Shown here piece after piece: positions 25,477 through 34,523 of a DNA stretch of 64,000 nucleotides. The stretch comes from Cyclobacteriaceae bacterium (lineage in GTDB: Bacteria; Bacteroidota; Bacteroidia; Cytophagales; Cyclobacteriaceae): contig JAEUUI010000008.1 of NCBI GenBank assembly GCA_016786585.1, positions 416,425 to 480,424 of the forward strand, given 5' to 3'. The notes beneath the pieces are model-generated. The model did not search any database. It was not told where the DNA came from and worked only from the letters and a program-made list of their open reading frames with translations. The first letter of the stretch is position 1. Each line of letters begins with the position of its first letter. A program made the position numbers and the translations under genes.

Positions 25477-27078
25477 TTATTGAAAAAGAGATTGATCAGG
25501 GTGAGGGGTTAACTTACCTCCGGTCAAGTCAACGTCACGTTGCGGTATCGGCAGGAATAAGTCGTCCGTGCTGAAATTTCCATTTCTTGGATTAGCAGGA
25601 GAAAACACATTCGCATTTGCTCTGCCGGAACGTACCAGGTCAAACCAGCGATCGCCTTCACCGGCCAACTCTGCTCTTCGTTCATACCAGATCGCTTCCA
25701 GCAATGTCCAGCCTTCATCGGTCATCAGTTCCGCAGTAGTTCTGAAACTGCCGGTATTGTCTCCTGGGCCTGCTGCACGTTCACGAACCATGTCGACATA
25801 AGTCATGGCCTCTGACGAAGATCCGTTTCCGCGTTCGAGCGCTTCAGCATACATCAACAATACATCAGCGTAGCGGATTACCGGCTGATTAGCATCTTTT
25901 AGTACGTTGATTTCACCACCATTTGGAACCGTGTATCCCCGATAGTTTGCATACTTCTTTTGCCAGTAGCCTTCGAAATCAATAGGATTTTGTGCCGCTG
26001 CTGAAACTGCGCAACCACCAAGCGTCAAAGCGGTTTGCGAAATAATAGTCGCGTCTCTGCGAATCAAATCATCGGGTAAGAAGGAATCATATAAATTGTC
26101 TGTCAGTAACATGAAGCCCCAGCCTTCAACATAATCAGGATGATTGGCACACAATCCGCGGATCCCGCAAAGTTGAACCATCATGTTCCCATTGATGAAC
26201 TGATAGGGGGTACCGAAATCTGCAGGTACTTCGTTTGTATACTGAATCTCAAAAACGGATTCGGAATCATTCGCCTGTCCAAAGGCAAATAACTGGTTAT
26301 AGTCATCAACAAGCTGATACTGATTGGATGTAATCACATCAGATAATTGCTCGGCCGCTTTGTCGAATGTAGCCGCATTGTCGTTGTCCAGATCTGCCCA
26401 GTACAAATATGCTTTTCCAAGCAGAGCCTGTGCCGCACCCTTCGTTGCACGGCCGCTGAATTCGGCAGAATAGGAAAGAGGCAAAAGCGGTATCGCTTCC
26501 AGAAGATCTTTTTCTATTTGCGTAAATACTTCCGACATGGTAGCCCGTGAGAAGTTTTTGTCTTCCGGTGAAGGTTGAGACAGGATAATCGGTATCGGCC
26601 CATATGTGCGGAAAAGTTCGAACATATAGTAAGCACGGAGAAACTTTGCTTCTGCCTGGTATGAATCAATTACTTCACCTTCCAGTTTGACATTGTTCAA
26701 CACCTGGTTGGCACGGTTGATACCGGCATAGTATTTAATCCAGAATGCCCGTGCTTCAGCCGTAAGGGTCGTGGATTTAAGATCATCTATTTCCTGCCAG
26801 CCGGGTTGATCAAAATCCGTTGGATCTCCGCCAGCATTGGCGTTATCGCTCCAGATTTCTCCCAGCATAACAGACGATGTCCATTTACCGGTTACGAATG
26901 TCCACTGGAGTGGATCATATGCAGCAATTAACCCTTTGAAAACCTGATCCTCAGAAATATAGAAGTTAACAGACAGGTATTTGTTCTGAGGTTCAGTTTC
27001 CAGGAAATCGTCACATCCTGCTGTAAGAAGCGTTGTGAGCAGAAGTGCTTTTATAAGTTTGGAATTATTGAATTTCAT
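25477..27078 (-). CDS. SusD/RagB family glycan-binding lipoprotein
   Basis: 533 residues with lipobox TAGC (Cys22) followed by DDFLETEPQNKY, the standard SusD start. TPR-like helical core (WIKYYAGINRANQVLNNVKL; AEAKFLRAYYMFELFRTYGP) and the C-terminal RADAT/IRYADVLLMYAEALER and IWYERRAELAGEGDRWFDLV motifs. It is the surface lid that captures oligosaccharide for the SusC channel encoded directly upstream (gap 19 bp). The 89-bp gap downstream to the GH16 gene holds no clear terminator. Confidence 0.96.
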   Translation of the reverse strand: MKFNNSKLIKALLLTTLLTAGCDDFLETEPQNKYLSVNFYISEDQVFKGLIAAYDPLQWTFVTGKWTSSVMLGEIWSDNANAGGDPTDFDQPGWQEIDDLKSTTLTAEARAFWIKYYAGINRANQVLNNVKLEGEVIDSYQAEAKFLRAYYMFELFRTYGPIPIILSQPSPEDKNFSRATMSEVFTQIEKDLLEAIPLLPLSYSAEFSGRATKGAAQALLGKAYLYWADLDNDNAATFDKAAEQLSDVITSNQYQLVDDYNQLFAFGQANDSESVFEIQYTNEVPADFGTPYQFINGNMMVQLCGIRGLCANHPDYVEGWGFMLLTDNLYDSFLPDDLIRRDATIISQTALTLGGCAVSAAAQNPIDFEGYWQKKYANYRGYTVPNGGEINVLKDANQPVIRYADVLLMYAEALERGNGSSSEAMTYVDMVRERAAGPGDNTGSFRTTAELMTDEGWTLLEAIWYERRAELAGEGDRWFDLVRSGRANANVFSPANPRNGNFSTDDLFLPIPQRDVDLTGGKLTPHPDQSLFQ

Positions 27079-27097
27079 GGACGTAATGTTTTAAGTT

Positions 27098-30000
27098 TTA
27101 GAATTGAACTCTGAGACCGAATCCCATCGTCTTTAACTGAGGATAAAATCCTTTATCGATACCGGTATCCAGTATCCAGCCACTGTTACCAATTTCCGGA
27201 TCGAAACCTGAATAGCCTGTGAGCGTCCATAGGTTATCGAATGTTACATATGCGCGCATCTTGGTAACCTTGATTTTTTCCAGAATACTGCTCGGTAACG
27301 AATAACCAATCTGGAGAGACTTAAGCCTTACGTATGATCCATTCTCAACGTAAAAATCAGATGCACGGGAGTTGTTGTTAGGATCTGAAACGGTCAGTCT
27401 CGGGTATGATGCGGTTGGATTTTCCGGGGTCCACCGGTCGAGCCATTCTGTTGTGTAATTGTTGTTAATGACATCCTGACGTTCATAGGAACGATAAATG
27501 TCGTTACCTACACTTGATGTAAAGAGCAGGCGGATGTCAAATCCTTTGTATGATGCATTCAGATTCAAACCAATCTGGGCTTTTGCCCACGGACTTCCGA
27601 TTTCAGTAATGTCCTTGCTATCGATCACACCATCCTTGTTAACGTCAACAAATTTGATATCACCTGCCTGGGCATTTGGCTGAAGGCGTTGTCCGCTGGA
27701 GTTAATATGACTGAATACTTCATCCTGGCTATTGAAAATTCCGGCTGTTTTATAACCTCTGAAAAAGCCGATGGGTTTGCCTACTTCCATGCGGGTGATC
27801 ACTGTATTTCTAACAGGCCAGGTGTAGCCGTCAATGTACCCGTTATCGGTAACCTTGGTTACTTCGTTATGAAGTGTAGTAACGTTCAGGGATGCACCGA
27901 AATTCACTTGTCCGAAATTCTGGCGGTATTTGGCCTCAAACTCAAATCCACGGTTTACAACTTCACCCACGTTGGCAATTGGCGGTCCGTTAAAACCATC
28001 GAGATCAAGCGTAGTTGCTTCCATCAGCAAACCCGAGGTCTTCTTAATGTAATAGTCCATCTCCAGCGTGATGCGGTCGTTTAAAAGACCCACCTCGAAT
28101 CCTGCATCAAATTGTTTGCTCTCTTCCCATTTTATATCCGGATTGTCGGCAAACAAACTCGATAAGCCGTTGTAGATTGTTTGACTTCCCGGCTTACCAA
28201 AAGGGTATGAGCCTGTATTTCCAATCACCGATGCATAACGAAGCGTTCCAATACGGTCGTTACCATTGACACCATAACTCAATTTGGCTTTCAGGAAATT
28301 AACGGTTTCAAAATTCCAGAAGGCTTCCCGCGAAACAACCCAGCCCAATGAAACAGAAGGGAAAATACCATACCGATTATTTGGACCGAAAACTGAGCTG
28401 CCATCTCTGCGCAATGTTGCCGTAACAAGATATTTCTGATCATATCCGTAAATGGCACGACCGAAAACACTGACTAATGATACCTTTTCAGGTGCGCTGC
28501 TATTCGATCGTCTGAGTGAATCAGGAGTATTGTCGATGTATTGAAAGTTTGGATCGAATTGAACTTCTTCCGGGATCCCTGACGATGAAGCACCAAACGA
28601 ACTTCCCTTAAACTGACGCATCGTGGTTCCGATCGTTCCCTGGATAGAGTGCTTACCAAAATCTTTGGTGTAAGTCGCAAAATTCTCCCATTGCCAGATA
28701 AAATTTTTGCTCGAGTACTCATAGATATCGTTTAGCTCATTAACGAGATTGAGCTGGTTGCCATTTGTATCGTAGAACTTATACGATGGTGTAAAACCTT
28801 TTCCGGTATAATACTGATAGTCGATACCCATGCTTGTATTGATTACAAGGCCCTTTACCGGAGTAATCTTCAGGAAGGTGTTTCCGATAATCCCGTTCTG
28901 CATGCTTGAATTGTTGGTGATGAAAATCTGACTCAGCGGGTTCAGATATTCCTTTTGCACATATGGTGATTGCGCAAATCCGAAAGTTCCATTTGGATCG
29001 TAGTACGGTGTAAGAGGATCGTATACCAAGGCTTCGCTAAGCGGAGAACCGAAGACGTTATTTTCTCCAATGCGTTCATTCGTGGCATGTACAAACTGTG
29101 CGCTTTGCCCGAAGAAGAATAAATCATTAACCTTTTGTTCTGCGGCAAACCGGCCGGTCACCCTGCGTGCATTTGATTTTTTTGGGGCGATTATACCGTC
29201 TTGCGCGAAATATGAAAGCGAAGCATTAATGGATCCGTTTTCAGTACCCTTGCTGAGTGATATTCCATGTCTTTGCGTGGGAGCTGCTTGAACAAGCTTG
29301 TTTATCCAGTCTGAATTGTGCGGGATTGTTTCCTGAGTAGGAAAGCCTGCAGGCAAGGACAGACCACTGTTCGCATATTTTTCTGAAATGAGCTCTACAT
29401 ATTGCGATGCGTTCAGCACTTTTGGCATACTCCACGGACGCTGCATTCCATAAAAACCTTCGTAAACAAGGCTGGCTTCTCCTGCCTTCGCTTTTTTTGT
29501 TTTCACGAAAACAACACCATTCGCACCCCGGGCACCATAAATTGCGGTCGATGCTGCATCTTTCATTATTTCGATTGACTCAATGTCTTCCGGGTTTAAT
29601 GCCGAGAGTGCGCCATCGTTAGCACTCATTCCGTCAATGATAATCAGCGGGCTATTGTCTCCGTTTGTTCCAATACCGCGGATCAATATGTTGAATCCGG
29701 ATCCGGGTTGTCCGGAAGATGGCTTGATTGTTACACCGGCAACCTGGCCTTGCAACATTTGCTCCAGGCGCTGATTGCTGAAATTGGATAACTGTTTGCT
29801 ATCTACCCTTGAAATAGCTGCTGTGTTCAGACTTTTCTTTTGTTCTCCATAACCGATCACCACTACTTCTTCAAGAGCGGTCAGATCTTCTTCCAGCGTT
29901 ACGTTAATGGATGTTCTTCCGCCAACTTTTACTTCTGCGGTTTTAAATCCAATGAAGCTGAAGACCAGGGCACCATCAAACGGGGCGCTGATTGAATAGT

Positions 30001-30166
30001 TACCATCGGCATCGCTGATGACACCGGTTGACGTGCCCTTCAGGGCGATACTGACACCGGGTAGGCCATCACCTTTGCTATCGGTGACTTTACCCGTTAT
30101 GGTTGATTGGGCAAACGCTGAAGTTGCCAACAACACAACGAGGAGCAGGGAGTAGAGTTTTCTCAT
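27098..30166 (-). CDS. SusC/RagA family TonB-dependent glycan transporter
   Basis: 1022 residues from ATG 30166 (MRKLYSLLLVVLLATSAFAQ, a good signal peptide); an ATG at 30202 adds 12 residues and would leave only 12 bp to the operator at 30215. After the signal comes a carboxypeptidase-like beta-sandwich (ITGKVTDSKGDGLPGVSIAL), the TonB-box-like EEVVVIGYGEQ, the plug (NILIRGIGTNGDNSPLIIID) and a 22-strand barrel ending in GFGLRVQF. It imports glycan oligosaccharides across the outer membrane. First gene of the operon and divergent from the regulator at 30412. Confidence 0.96.
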   Translation of the reverse strand: MRKLYSLLLVVLLATSAFAQSTITGKVTDSKGDGLPGVSIALKGTSTGVISDADGNYSISAPFDGALVFSFIGFKTAEVKVGGRTSINVTLEEDLTALEEVVVIGYGEQKKSLNTAAISRVDSKQLSNFSNQRLEQMLQGQVAGVTIKPSSGQPGSGFNILIRGIGTNGDNSPLIIIDGMSANDGALSALNPEDIESIEIMKDAASTAIYGARGANGVVFVKTKKAKAGEASLVYEGFYGMQRPWSMPKVLNASQYVELISEKYANSGLSLPAGFPTQETIPHNSDWINKLVQAAPTQRHGISLSKGTENGSINASLSYFAQDGIIAPKKSNARRVTGRFAAEQKVNDLFFFGQSAQFVHATNERIGENNVFGSPLSEALVYDPLTPYYDPNGTFGFAQSPYVQKEYLNPLSQIFITNNSSMQNGIIGNTFLKITPVKGLVINTSMGIDYQYYTGKGFTPSYKFYDTNGNQLNLVNELNDIYEYSSKNFIWQWENFATYTKDFGKHSIQGTIGTTMRQFKGSSFGASSSGIPEEVQFDPNFQYIDNTPDSLRRSNSSAPEKVSLVSVFGRAIYGYDQKYLVTATLRRDGSSVFGPNNRYGIFPSVSLGWVVSREAFWNFETVNFLKAKLSYGVNGNDRIGTLRYASVIGNTGSYPFGKPGSQTIYNGLSSLFADNPDIKWEESKQFDAGFEVGLLNDRITLEMDYYIKKTSGLLMEATTLDLDGFNGPPIANVGEVVNRGFEFEAKYRQNFGQVNFGASLNVTTLHNEVTKVTDNGYIDGYTWPVRNTVITRMEVGKPIGFFRGYKTAGIFNSQDEVFSHINSSGQRLQPNAQAGDIKFVDVNKDGVIDSKDITEIGSPWAKAQIGLNLNASYKGFDIRLLFTSSVGNDIYRSYERQDVINNNYTTEWLDRWTPENPTASYPRLTVSDPNNNSRASDFYVENGSYVRLKSLQIGYSLPSSILEKIKVTKMRAYVTFDNLWTLTGYSGFDPEIGNSGWILDTGIDKGFYPQLKTMGFGLRVQF

Positions 30167-30214
30167 TCGAGCAGTGGGTTTAGGTTGTGCAATAGTTTGC
30201 AAAACACTGGTTTA

Positions 30215-30228
30215 TGCAAACGTTTACA
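30215..30228. promoter_or_regulatory. LacI/CcpA-type operator upstream of susC
   Basis: TGCAAACGTTTACA is a near-perfect dyad with central CG, matching the LacI-family consensus TGnAAnCGnTTnCA. It lies 49 bp upstream of the preferred susC start, in the divergent promoter region with the membrane regulator. No LacI-family gene is visible in this window. Confidence 0.55.
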
Positions 30229-30299
30229 AATTTTCCAAAATGCAGCACATAACGCAAGGAAAAAGGTGCATCAATCCTACTTCAAATACCGAAATTCAG

Positions 30300-30331
30300 T
30301 ACATCAAAAATACATCAAACCTAAGTGATGT
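30300..30331. promoter_or_regulatory. TACATCAAA direct repeats plus inverted repeat
   Basis: TACATCAAA occurs at 30300-30308 and 30311-30319, 11 bp apart (one helical turn). The second copy also pairs with TGATGT at 30326-30331 (ACATCA, eight bases, TGATGT). Located ~80 bp upstream of the regulator start and ~135 bp upstream of susC. A plausible binding site for the HTH regulator encoded next to it; untested. Confidence 0.4.
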
Positions 30332-30411
30332 GGCATTTTTGAGCTGATTTTGAGGCTTTTGTGTTTCTCAGCTTAAAATTAAATACTACATTGATCGAAG
30401 TTTGATGCATC

Positions 30412-33321
30412 ATGACCCCGGCCAGAGTCGCCTTTTTATTACTCCTGCTTGTTTTTCCCTCAAAAAGCCCTGCTCAGTCGGGTTTGGCAGGGGTTCCGTT
30501 TGTCAGAAACTTCTCAACCCAGGAGTACGGGGCCGGAATCCAGAACTGGGATATCGTTCAGGACAAACGCGGGCTTATCTATATCGCCAACAACTTCGGA
30601 CTCCTGGAGTTTGATGGTAATCGCTGGCAGATTTATCGTGTAAAGAATGGTTCAAAAATGCGCAGCGTAGCAGTTGACGATACGGGGAAAATCTTCGTAG
30701 GCTGCCAGGGCGATTTCGGATACTTCTTTCCTAACAAACAAGGTCAGCTTCAGTACACATCCCTGGCTGATAGTCTGGCCCCCGCGTATCGCAACTTCGA
30801 TGAAACGTGGAATGTGTTTCTGGATGAAGGCCGCGTCTATTTCTGTACGTTTTCCAACATCTTCATTTACGATCATAACAAGTTCACCGTAGTGAAGCCT
30901 GCGCATGCGCTTGAGTTGTCATTTTTTGTAAACCGGGAGCTCTATGTCGATGAACGCGAACGTGGAATCACGCAATTGAATGTCGATAACCTGACAACCA
31001 TTGAAGGCAGTGAATTTTTCAGGAATAAAGGCATCTCATCCATTTTGCCATATTCATCTAACCGAATGATCATCAGCACCTTTCAGCAGGGTGTGTTTGA
31101 GTTTAACAAGGGAATGATAAAACCGTGGCGGCCCGCCTTGCAGGATTATTTCAGGGAAGCGATTGTTAATGTGATGGTAAGATTAAAGAATGGAAACTTT
31201 GCTGTGGGAACACAGAACCATGGCTTGTTGATCATTAACGATAGTGGTGAGATTCTTACCCAGCTTACCAGCGGCAAAGGGTTACAGAACCGAACCGTAC
31301 TCAGCATCTTTGAAGATGACCTTCAGAACTTATGGGTCGGTCAGAATAATGGTCTGGCCTATGTCGAACTTGGATCACCGTTCACCTTTATCAACGAGCA
31401 GATGGATTTGCCGGGAACAGGATACTGCGCTTACCTGGATAATCATACATTATACCTCGGAACAAATACGGGTCTTTATGTCAAAGATATTGCCTCGCCC
31501 GCTTCATCGTTCAAGCTGGTTGAAAACAGTCGCGGTCAGGTTTATCATGTCGGCCGGTACGGAAACGATTTGCTGATGGGCCACCATAGCGGCGCGTTCA
31601 GAATCGATAACGATAAGAGTATCCGCATATCGTCTGAGCCGGGGGGATGGATATTCCTGCAACTCCGGCAGAAGCCGGGCCTGTTGGTAGAAGGATCGTA
31701 CAATGGCCTGCAATTGCTTGCAAAAGGTTCGGGAAATCATTGGAGTACCCGAACAAGTCTTGACGGGTTTCGCGAATCATCCCGTGTAATGGAGCAAGAC
31801 CGTGATGGTGTGTTGTGGATTACCCATGGATATAAAGGTGTCTATAAAATCGTGCTCAACGACTCCGCAACGCAAATCAAGTCGGTCAGGTTTTATGGGT
31901 CCAATGAAGGTTTCCCATCCAATGTGCTGATCAACGTTTTCAACATCCGGAATGAACTGGTCTTTACCTCGGAAGATGGTGTTTACAAATACGACAAGGC
32001 TTCTGATCGTTTTATTCGCGAGCCATTCTTTACCGGCTTGCTGGGTGAGCATGCACAGCTTTGGCACTTGCGCGAAGATGCCTTCGGAAACATTTATTTT
32101 ACCGGTCAGCATCAGATTGGTGTGCTGCGAAAAAACACCATCGGAAACTATACCCTTGAAGCGAATACATTTAATAAGATCCGTGGATTCTTAAACGATG
32201 ATCTCGAGAACATGACGGTGCTCGAGAATAACGAGGTGATGTTTGGCGCGAAGGAGGGATTTGTTCACTATAACCCCAATAAGCGACTGGCAACTGAAAC
32301 GCGGTTCAAGACGTTAATCCGGAGGTTTTCAACCACTGCCGAGGGCGATTCGTTGTTGTTTTATGGCAATCATGTTCACGATAACCAGGTAACAGAAAAT
32401 CAAACCAGTGCGGAAGTTATTTCGCTTCCGTACAAAGCGAACTCGGTTAATTTCACCTTTGCCGCAACTTCGTTTGAAGGCAATGGCGAAGTCATGCACC
32501 AGTATTACCTTGAACGCTTTGACAAAACATGGTCGGAGTGGACACCGCAAACCCAGAAGGAATATACCAACCTTCGGGAAGGTAAATATGCATTTCATGT
32601 CCGGTCGCGTAATGTATATGGTGAGATTAGTAAGGAGGTTACGTATGAATTTGTTGTTCAGGCACCGTGGTATCGAACGGTTTGGGCATACATCGTTTAC
32701 GGAGTAACGGTAGTCGGATTATTGTACACCGGCTTCGGTTTGCTTGACCGGAAACACAAGCATGAAAAGCGCCTGATGAACATTCAGCAGCAAAAAGAAC
32801 TTATCCGCCGGGATAACGAGATGGAATTACTGGCGCAGAAAACCCAGGAGGAAATCACGCGGCTAAAGAATGAAAAGCTTGAGGCTGAACTCATGCACAT
32901 GAATAAAGAACTTGGCACCTCAACGGTGCTGATCCTCAACAAGAATGAGTTCATTACCGGTGTAAAAGATCATTTGAAGAGTCTTTCAAAAAAGAGTTCG
33001 CTGGAAGTATCAAAAGAGCTCACGCAGATTGTTCACGACATCGAAGGAAACTTGTCGTCCGATCAGGATTGGGAGCACTTCCAGCAACATTTCGATAATG
33101 TTCATGGTGATTTTTCAAGGCGGTTCCGGTTGGCTTACCCGGAACTGAGCCCGCAAGACATGAAACTGAGCGCCTACTTACGAATGAATCTTTCAACCAA
33201 AGAAATTGCCAACTTGCTGAACATCTCGGTGAGAGGAGTGGAGATTAGTCGTTACAGGCTGCGGAAGAAACTAAAGTTGGAGCGCAAACTGAACCTGCAG
33301 GAGTTTATTCTGGGATTTTGA
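30412..33321 (+). CDS. Membrane one-component regulator: beta-propeller, Y_Y_Y, TM, coiled coil, LuxR-type HTH
   Basis: 969 residues. Signal-like N-terminus, then ~600 residues of two-component-regulator-propeller repeats (for example WDIVQDKRGLIYIANNFGLL, FEDDLQNLWVGQNNGLAYVE). A triple-tyrosine domain follows (FTFAATSFEGNGEVMHQYYL ... LREGKYAFHVRSRNVYGE), one membrane helix at ~756-775 (VWAYIVYGVTVVGLLYTGFG), a coiled coil, and a C-terminal HTH (LSTKEIANLLNISVRGVEIS). There is no histidine kinase or receiver domain, so sensing in the periplasm would be passed straight to a membrane-tethered DNA-binding domain. Divergent from susC, it is the likely regulator of the beta-glucan operon. Confidence 0.9.
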   Translation: MTPARVAFLLLLLVFPSKSPAQSGLAGVPFVRNFSTQEYGAGIQNWDIVQDKRGLIYIANNFGLLEFDGNRWQIYRVKNGSKMRSVAVDDTGKIFVGCQGDFGYFFPNKQGQLQYTSLADSLAPAYRNFDETWNVFLDEGRVYFCTFSNIFIYDHNKFTVVKPAHALELSFFVNRELYVDERERGITQLNVDNLTTIEGSEFFRNKGISSILPYSSNRMIISTFQQGVFEFNKGMIKPWRPALQDYFREAIVNVMVRLKNGNFAVGTQNHGLLIINDSGEILTQLTSGKGLQNRTVLSIFEDDLQNLWVGQNNGLAYVELGSPFTFINEQMDLPGTGYCAYLDNHTLYLGTNTGLYVKDIASPASSFKLVENSRGQVYHVGRYGNDLLMGHHSGAFRIDNDKSIRISSEPGGWIFLQLRQKPGLLVEGSYNGLQLLAKGSGNHWSTRTSLDGFRESSRVMEQDRDGVLWITHGYKGVYKIVLNDSATQIKSVRFYGSNEGFPSNVLINVFNIRNELVFTSEDGVYKYDKASDRFIREPFFTGLLGEHAQLWHLREDAFGNIYFTGQHQIGVLRKNTIGNYTLEANTFNKIRGFLNDDLENMTVLENNEVMFGAKEGFVHYNPNKRLATETRFKTLIRRFSTTAEGDSLLFYGNHVHDNQVTENQTSAEVISLPYKANSVNFTFAATSFEGNGEVMHQYYLERFDKTWSEWTPQTQKEYTNLREGKYAFHVRSRNVYGEISKEVTYEFVVQAPWYRTVWAYIVYGVTVVGLLYTGFGLLDRKHKHEKRLMNIQQQKELIRRDNEMELLAQKTQEEITRLKNEKLEAELMHMNKELGTSTVLILNKNEFITGVKDHLKSLSKKSSLEVSKELTQIVHDIEGNLSSDQDWEHFQQHFDNVHGDFSRRFRLAYPELSPQDMKLSAYLRMNLSTKEIANLLNISVRGVEISRYRLRKKLKLERKLNLQEFILGF

Positions 33322-33330
33322 TTTGAAATC

Positions 33331-33366
33331 AGCCCCGATAACTTAACCCTTCCTAACGGGGCTTTG
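33331..33366 (+). terminator. Possible terminator after the regulator
   Basis: AGCCCCG and CGGGGCT form a 7-bp stem around a 19-base loop, followed by TTTGCTTG. The T-run is weak. Beyond it, 33367-33572 holds no gene; the only structure I see there is a hairpin ACTTGT-AAAA-ACAAGT at 33501-33516. Confidence 0.5.
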
Positions 33367-33572
33367 CTTGTAGTTGTGATCCGATGATTTAGCCTTACGG
33401 GAATTACTTAGCGTTCAATTTTTTCTTTTGATCAATTACTGCTTGCAGTCGCGGCCACGTGACGAAACAGAACCGACACGTTTTGTTTTCCTGTTTACAA
33501 ACTTGTAAAAACAAGTAATCTGAATTATGAAACAGGCTCCCGCAACTTCAGAGGGAGCACGGTTACTGAGAA

Positions 33573-33887
33573 ATCCCGCGAGGTAATTGTTGGAACTCGC
33601 TTGGTAATTGTTAAAACTCGCGTGGTGACTGAGAAATCTCGCGTGGTTACTGTTAAAACTCGCGTGGTTACTGTTAAAACTCGCGTGGTGATTGTTAAAA
33701 CTCGCGTGGTAACTGTTGGAACTCGCGATGTTACTGTTGGAACTCGTGTGGTAAATGTTGGAACTCGCGTGGTGACTGTTAGAACTCGCGATGTTACTGT
33801 TAGAACTCGCAGTTTAAATGTTGGAACTCCGGGTGTAAGTGTTGGAACTCGCGATGTTATGGTCAAAAAGCGCAGATTACCGCTTGG
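33573..33887. repeat. Array of 15 21-bp units (array B)
   Basis: Units start every 21 bp from 33573. The best copies read AACTCGCGTGGTTACTGTTA plus one base (33657, 33678, 33699); variants replace TGG by GAT or end in GG or AG instead of AA. The last unit (33867) is degraded. It shares the AACTCGCG core, unit length and orientation with array A at 4618. Period 21 keeps frames open on both strands (KTRVVTV-type heptads on plus, TTRVLTV-type on minus); I regard these as non-coding. Confidence 0.92.
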
Positions 33888-33969
33888 TTAGGGCTTCCGA
33901 ATCAGAAATTCTTAAACGCGGTACTCTCATTTTACCGGAGTTGGCAGAAATTAACGCATCCCTCTTGGT

Positions 33970-34040
33970 CGTTACCGCCTTCGCAAGAACTTAAGCTGGA
34001 ACGTAAGTTTAATCTGCAGGAGTTTATTTTGGATTTTTAG
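33970..34040 (+). pseudogene. 3' remnant of a second LuxR-type membrane regulator
   Basis: CGT TAC CGC CTT CGC AAG encodes RYRLRK; after a one-base deletion the next frame reads LKLERKFNLQEFILDF and stops at TAG. The intact regulator ends RYRLRKKLKLERKLNLQEFI plus LGF, so this is clearly the tail of a close relative. DNA identity is patchy (many synonymous changes), so it is an older paralogue rather than a fresh copy. Nothing recognisable survives between it and array B. Confidence 0.8.
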
Positions 34041-34508
34041 ATAGCACTTCAGTATCATTACTCCAATCAGGATCAGAATTTGATTTTCTTCTTGCAAGCA
34101 AACTCATACCAAAGTTGAAAAGCGAGGCGAAAAACAACAACAACGGTGACTTCCATCGATCCCGAAACGAATCAATAACAACATCATCAGCTTGTAGCGG
34201 GTTTATCCAATGCTAACTTTTTCACCGATCTCATAATCCGGTGATCGAGTGCTGAGAGTATTTTGGTGAAAATATGCCTTGCCCTGAAACTCGTATTTAA
34301 ATATCGTACTGTAGCTTTTGACTTGTGAATGGTTATCGTCAGTTGTCTCATATACATAAAAATCCGCCACAACTGCAGTCACGCGTACTCCGTTACGCAA
34401 TTTGAGGTAATCGCTGGCAATCAGATATAACGCACTCAATAGAAACAAAGAGCCAATGAGAAAAAAAGGGGTCACCCACCTACGGTCTATTTTATACTTG
34501 ATATCCAT
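34024..34508 (-). pseudogene. DUF3592 membrane protein gene with a one-base frameshift
   Basis: The upstream frame gives 101 residues: a membrane helix (TPFFLIGSLFLLSALYLIAS), a DUF3592-like beta part (VRVTAVVADFYVYETTDDN) and STRSPDYEIGEKVSIG, then TAA at 34203. The family continues with a Tyr-Asn-Pro segment and a second helix. The shifted frame from 34203 supplies exactly that: NPLQADDVVIDSFRDRWKSP then LLLFFASLFNFGMSLLARRK, ending TAA at 34024. One base is missing inside the Tyr codon (GGATA-AACCCG). Together the frames encode about 161 residues. It is either a young pseudogene or a sequencing error. The 3' end overlaps the convergent regulator remnant. Confidence 0.8.
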
Positions 34509-34523
34509 TTATTAACAGAGACG

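Noticed and set aside
22566..33321. Starch utilisation (classic Sus) locus
   Set aside because: The hydrolases are GH16 with GEIDxMEHVG motifs, pointing to beta-1,3-glucan; no GH13 or GH97 enzyme is present.
33501..33516. Hairpin ACTTGT-AAAA-ACAAGT as a terminator
   Set aside because: No T-run follows on either strand and it is 180 bp past the gene; left as an unexplained short palindrome.
33573..33887. CRISPR-like array
   Set aside because: Units are contiguous 21-mers with an 8-bp core and 13-bp drift, too short for repeat plus spacer, and no cas gene is nearby.
33525..33891. Open frames of about 96 and 113 codons on opposite strands of array B
   Set aside because: Both encode only heptad copies of the repeat unit; two overlapping open strands are expected from a period of 21.
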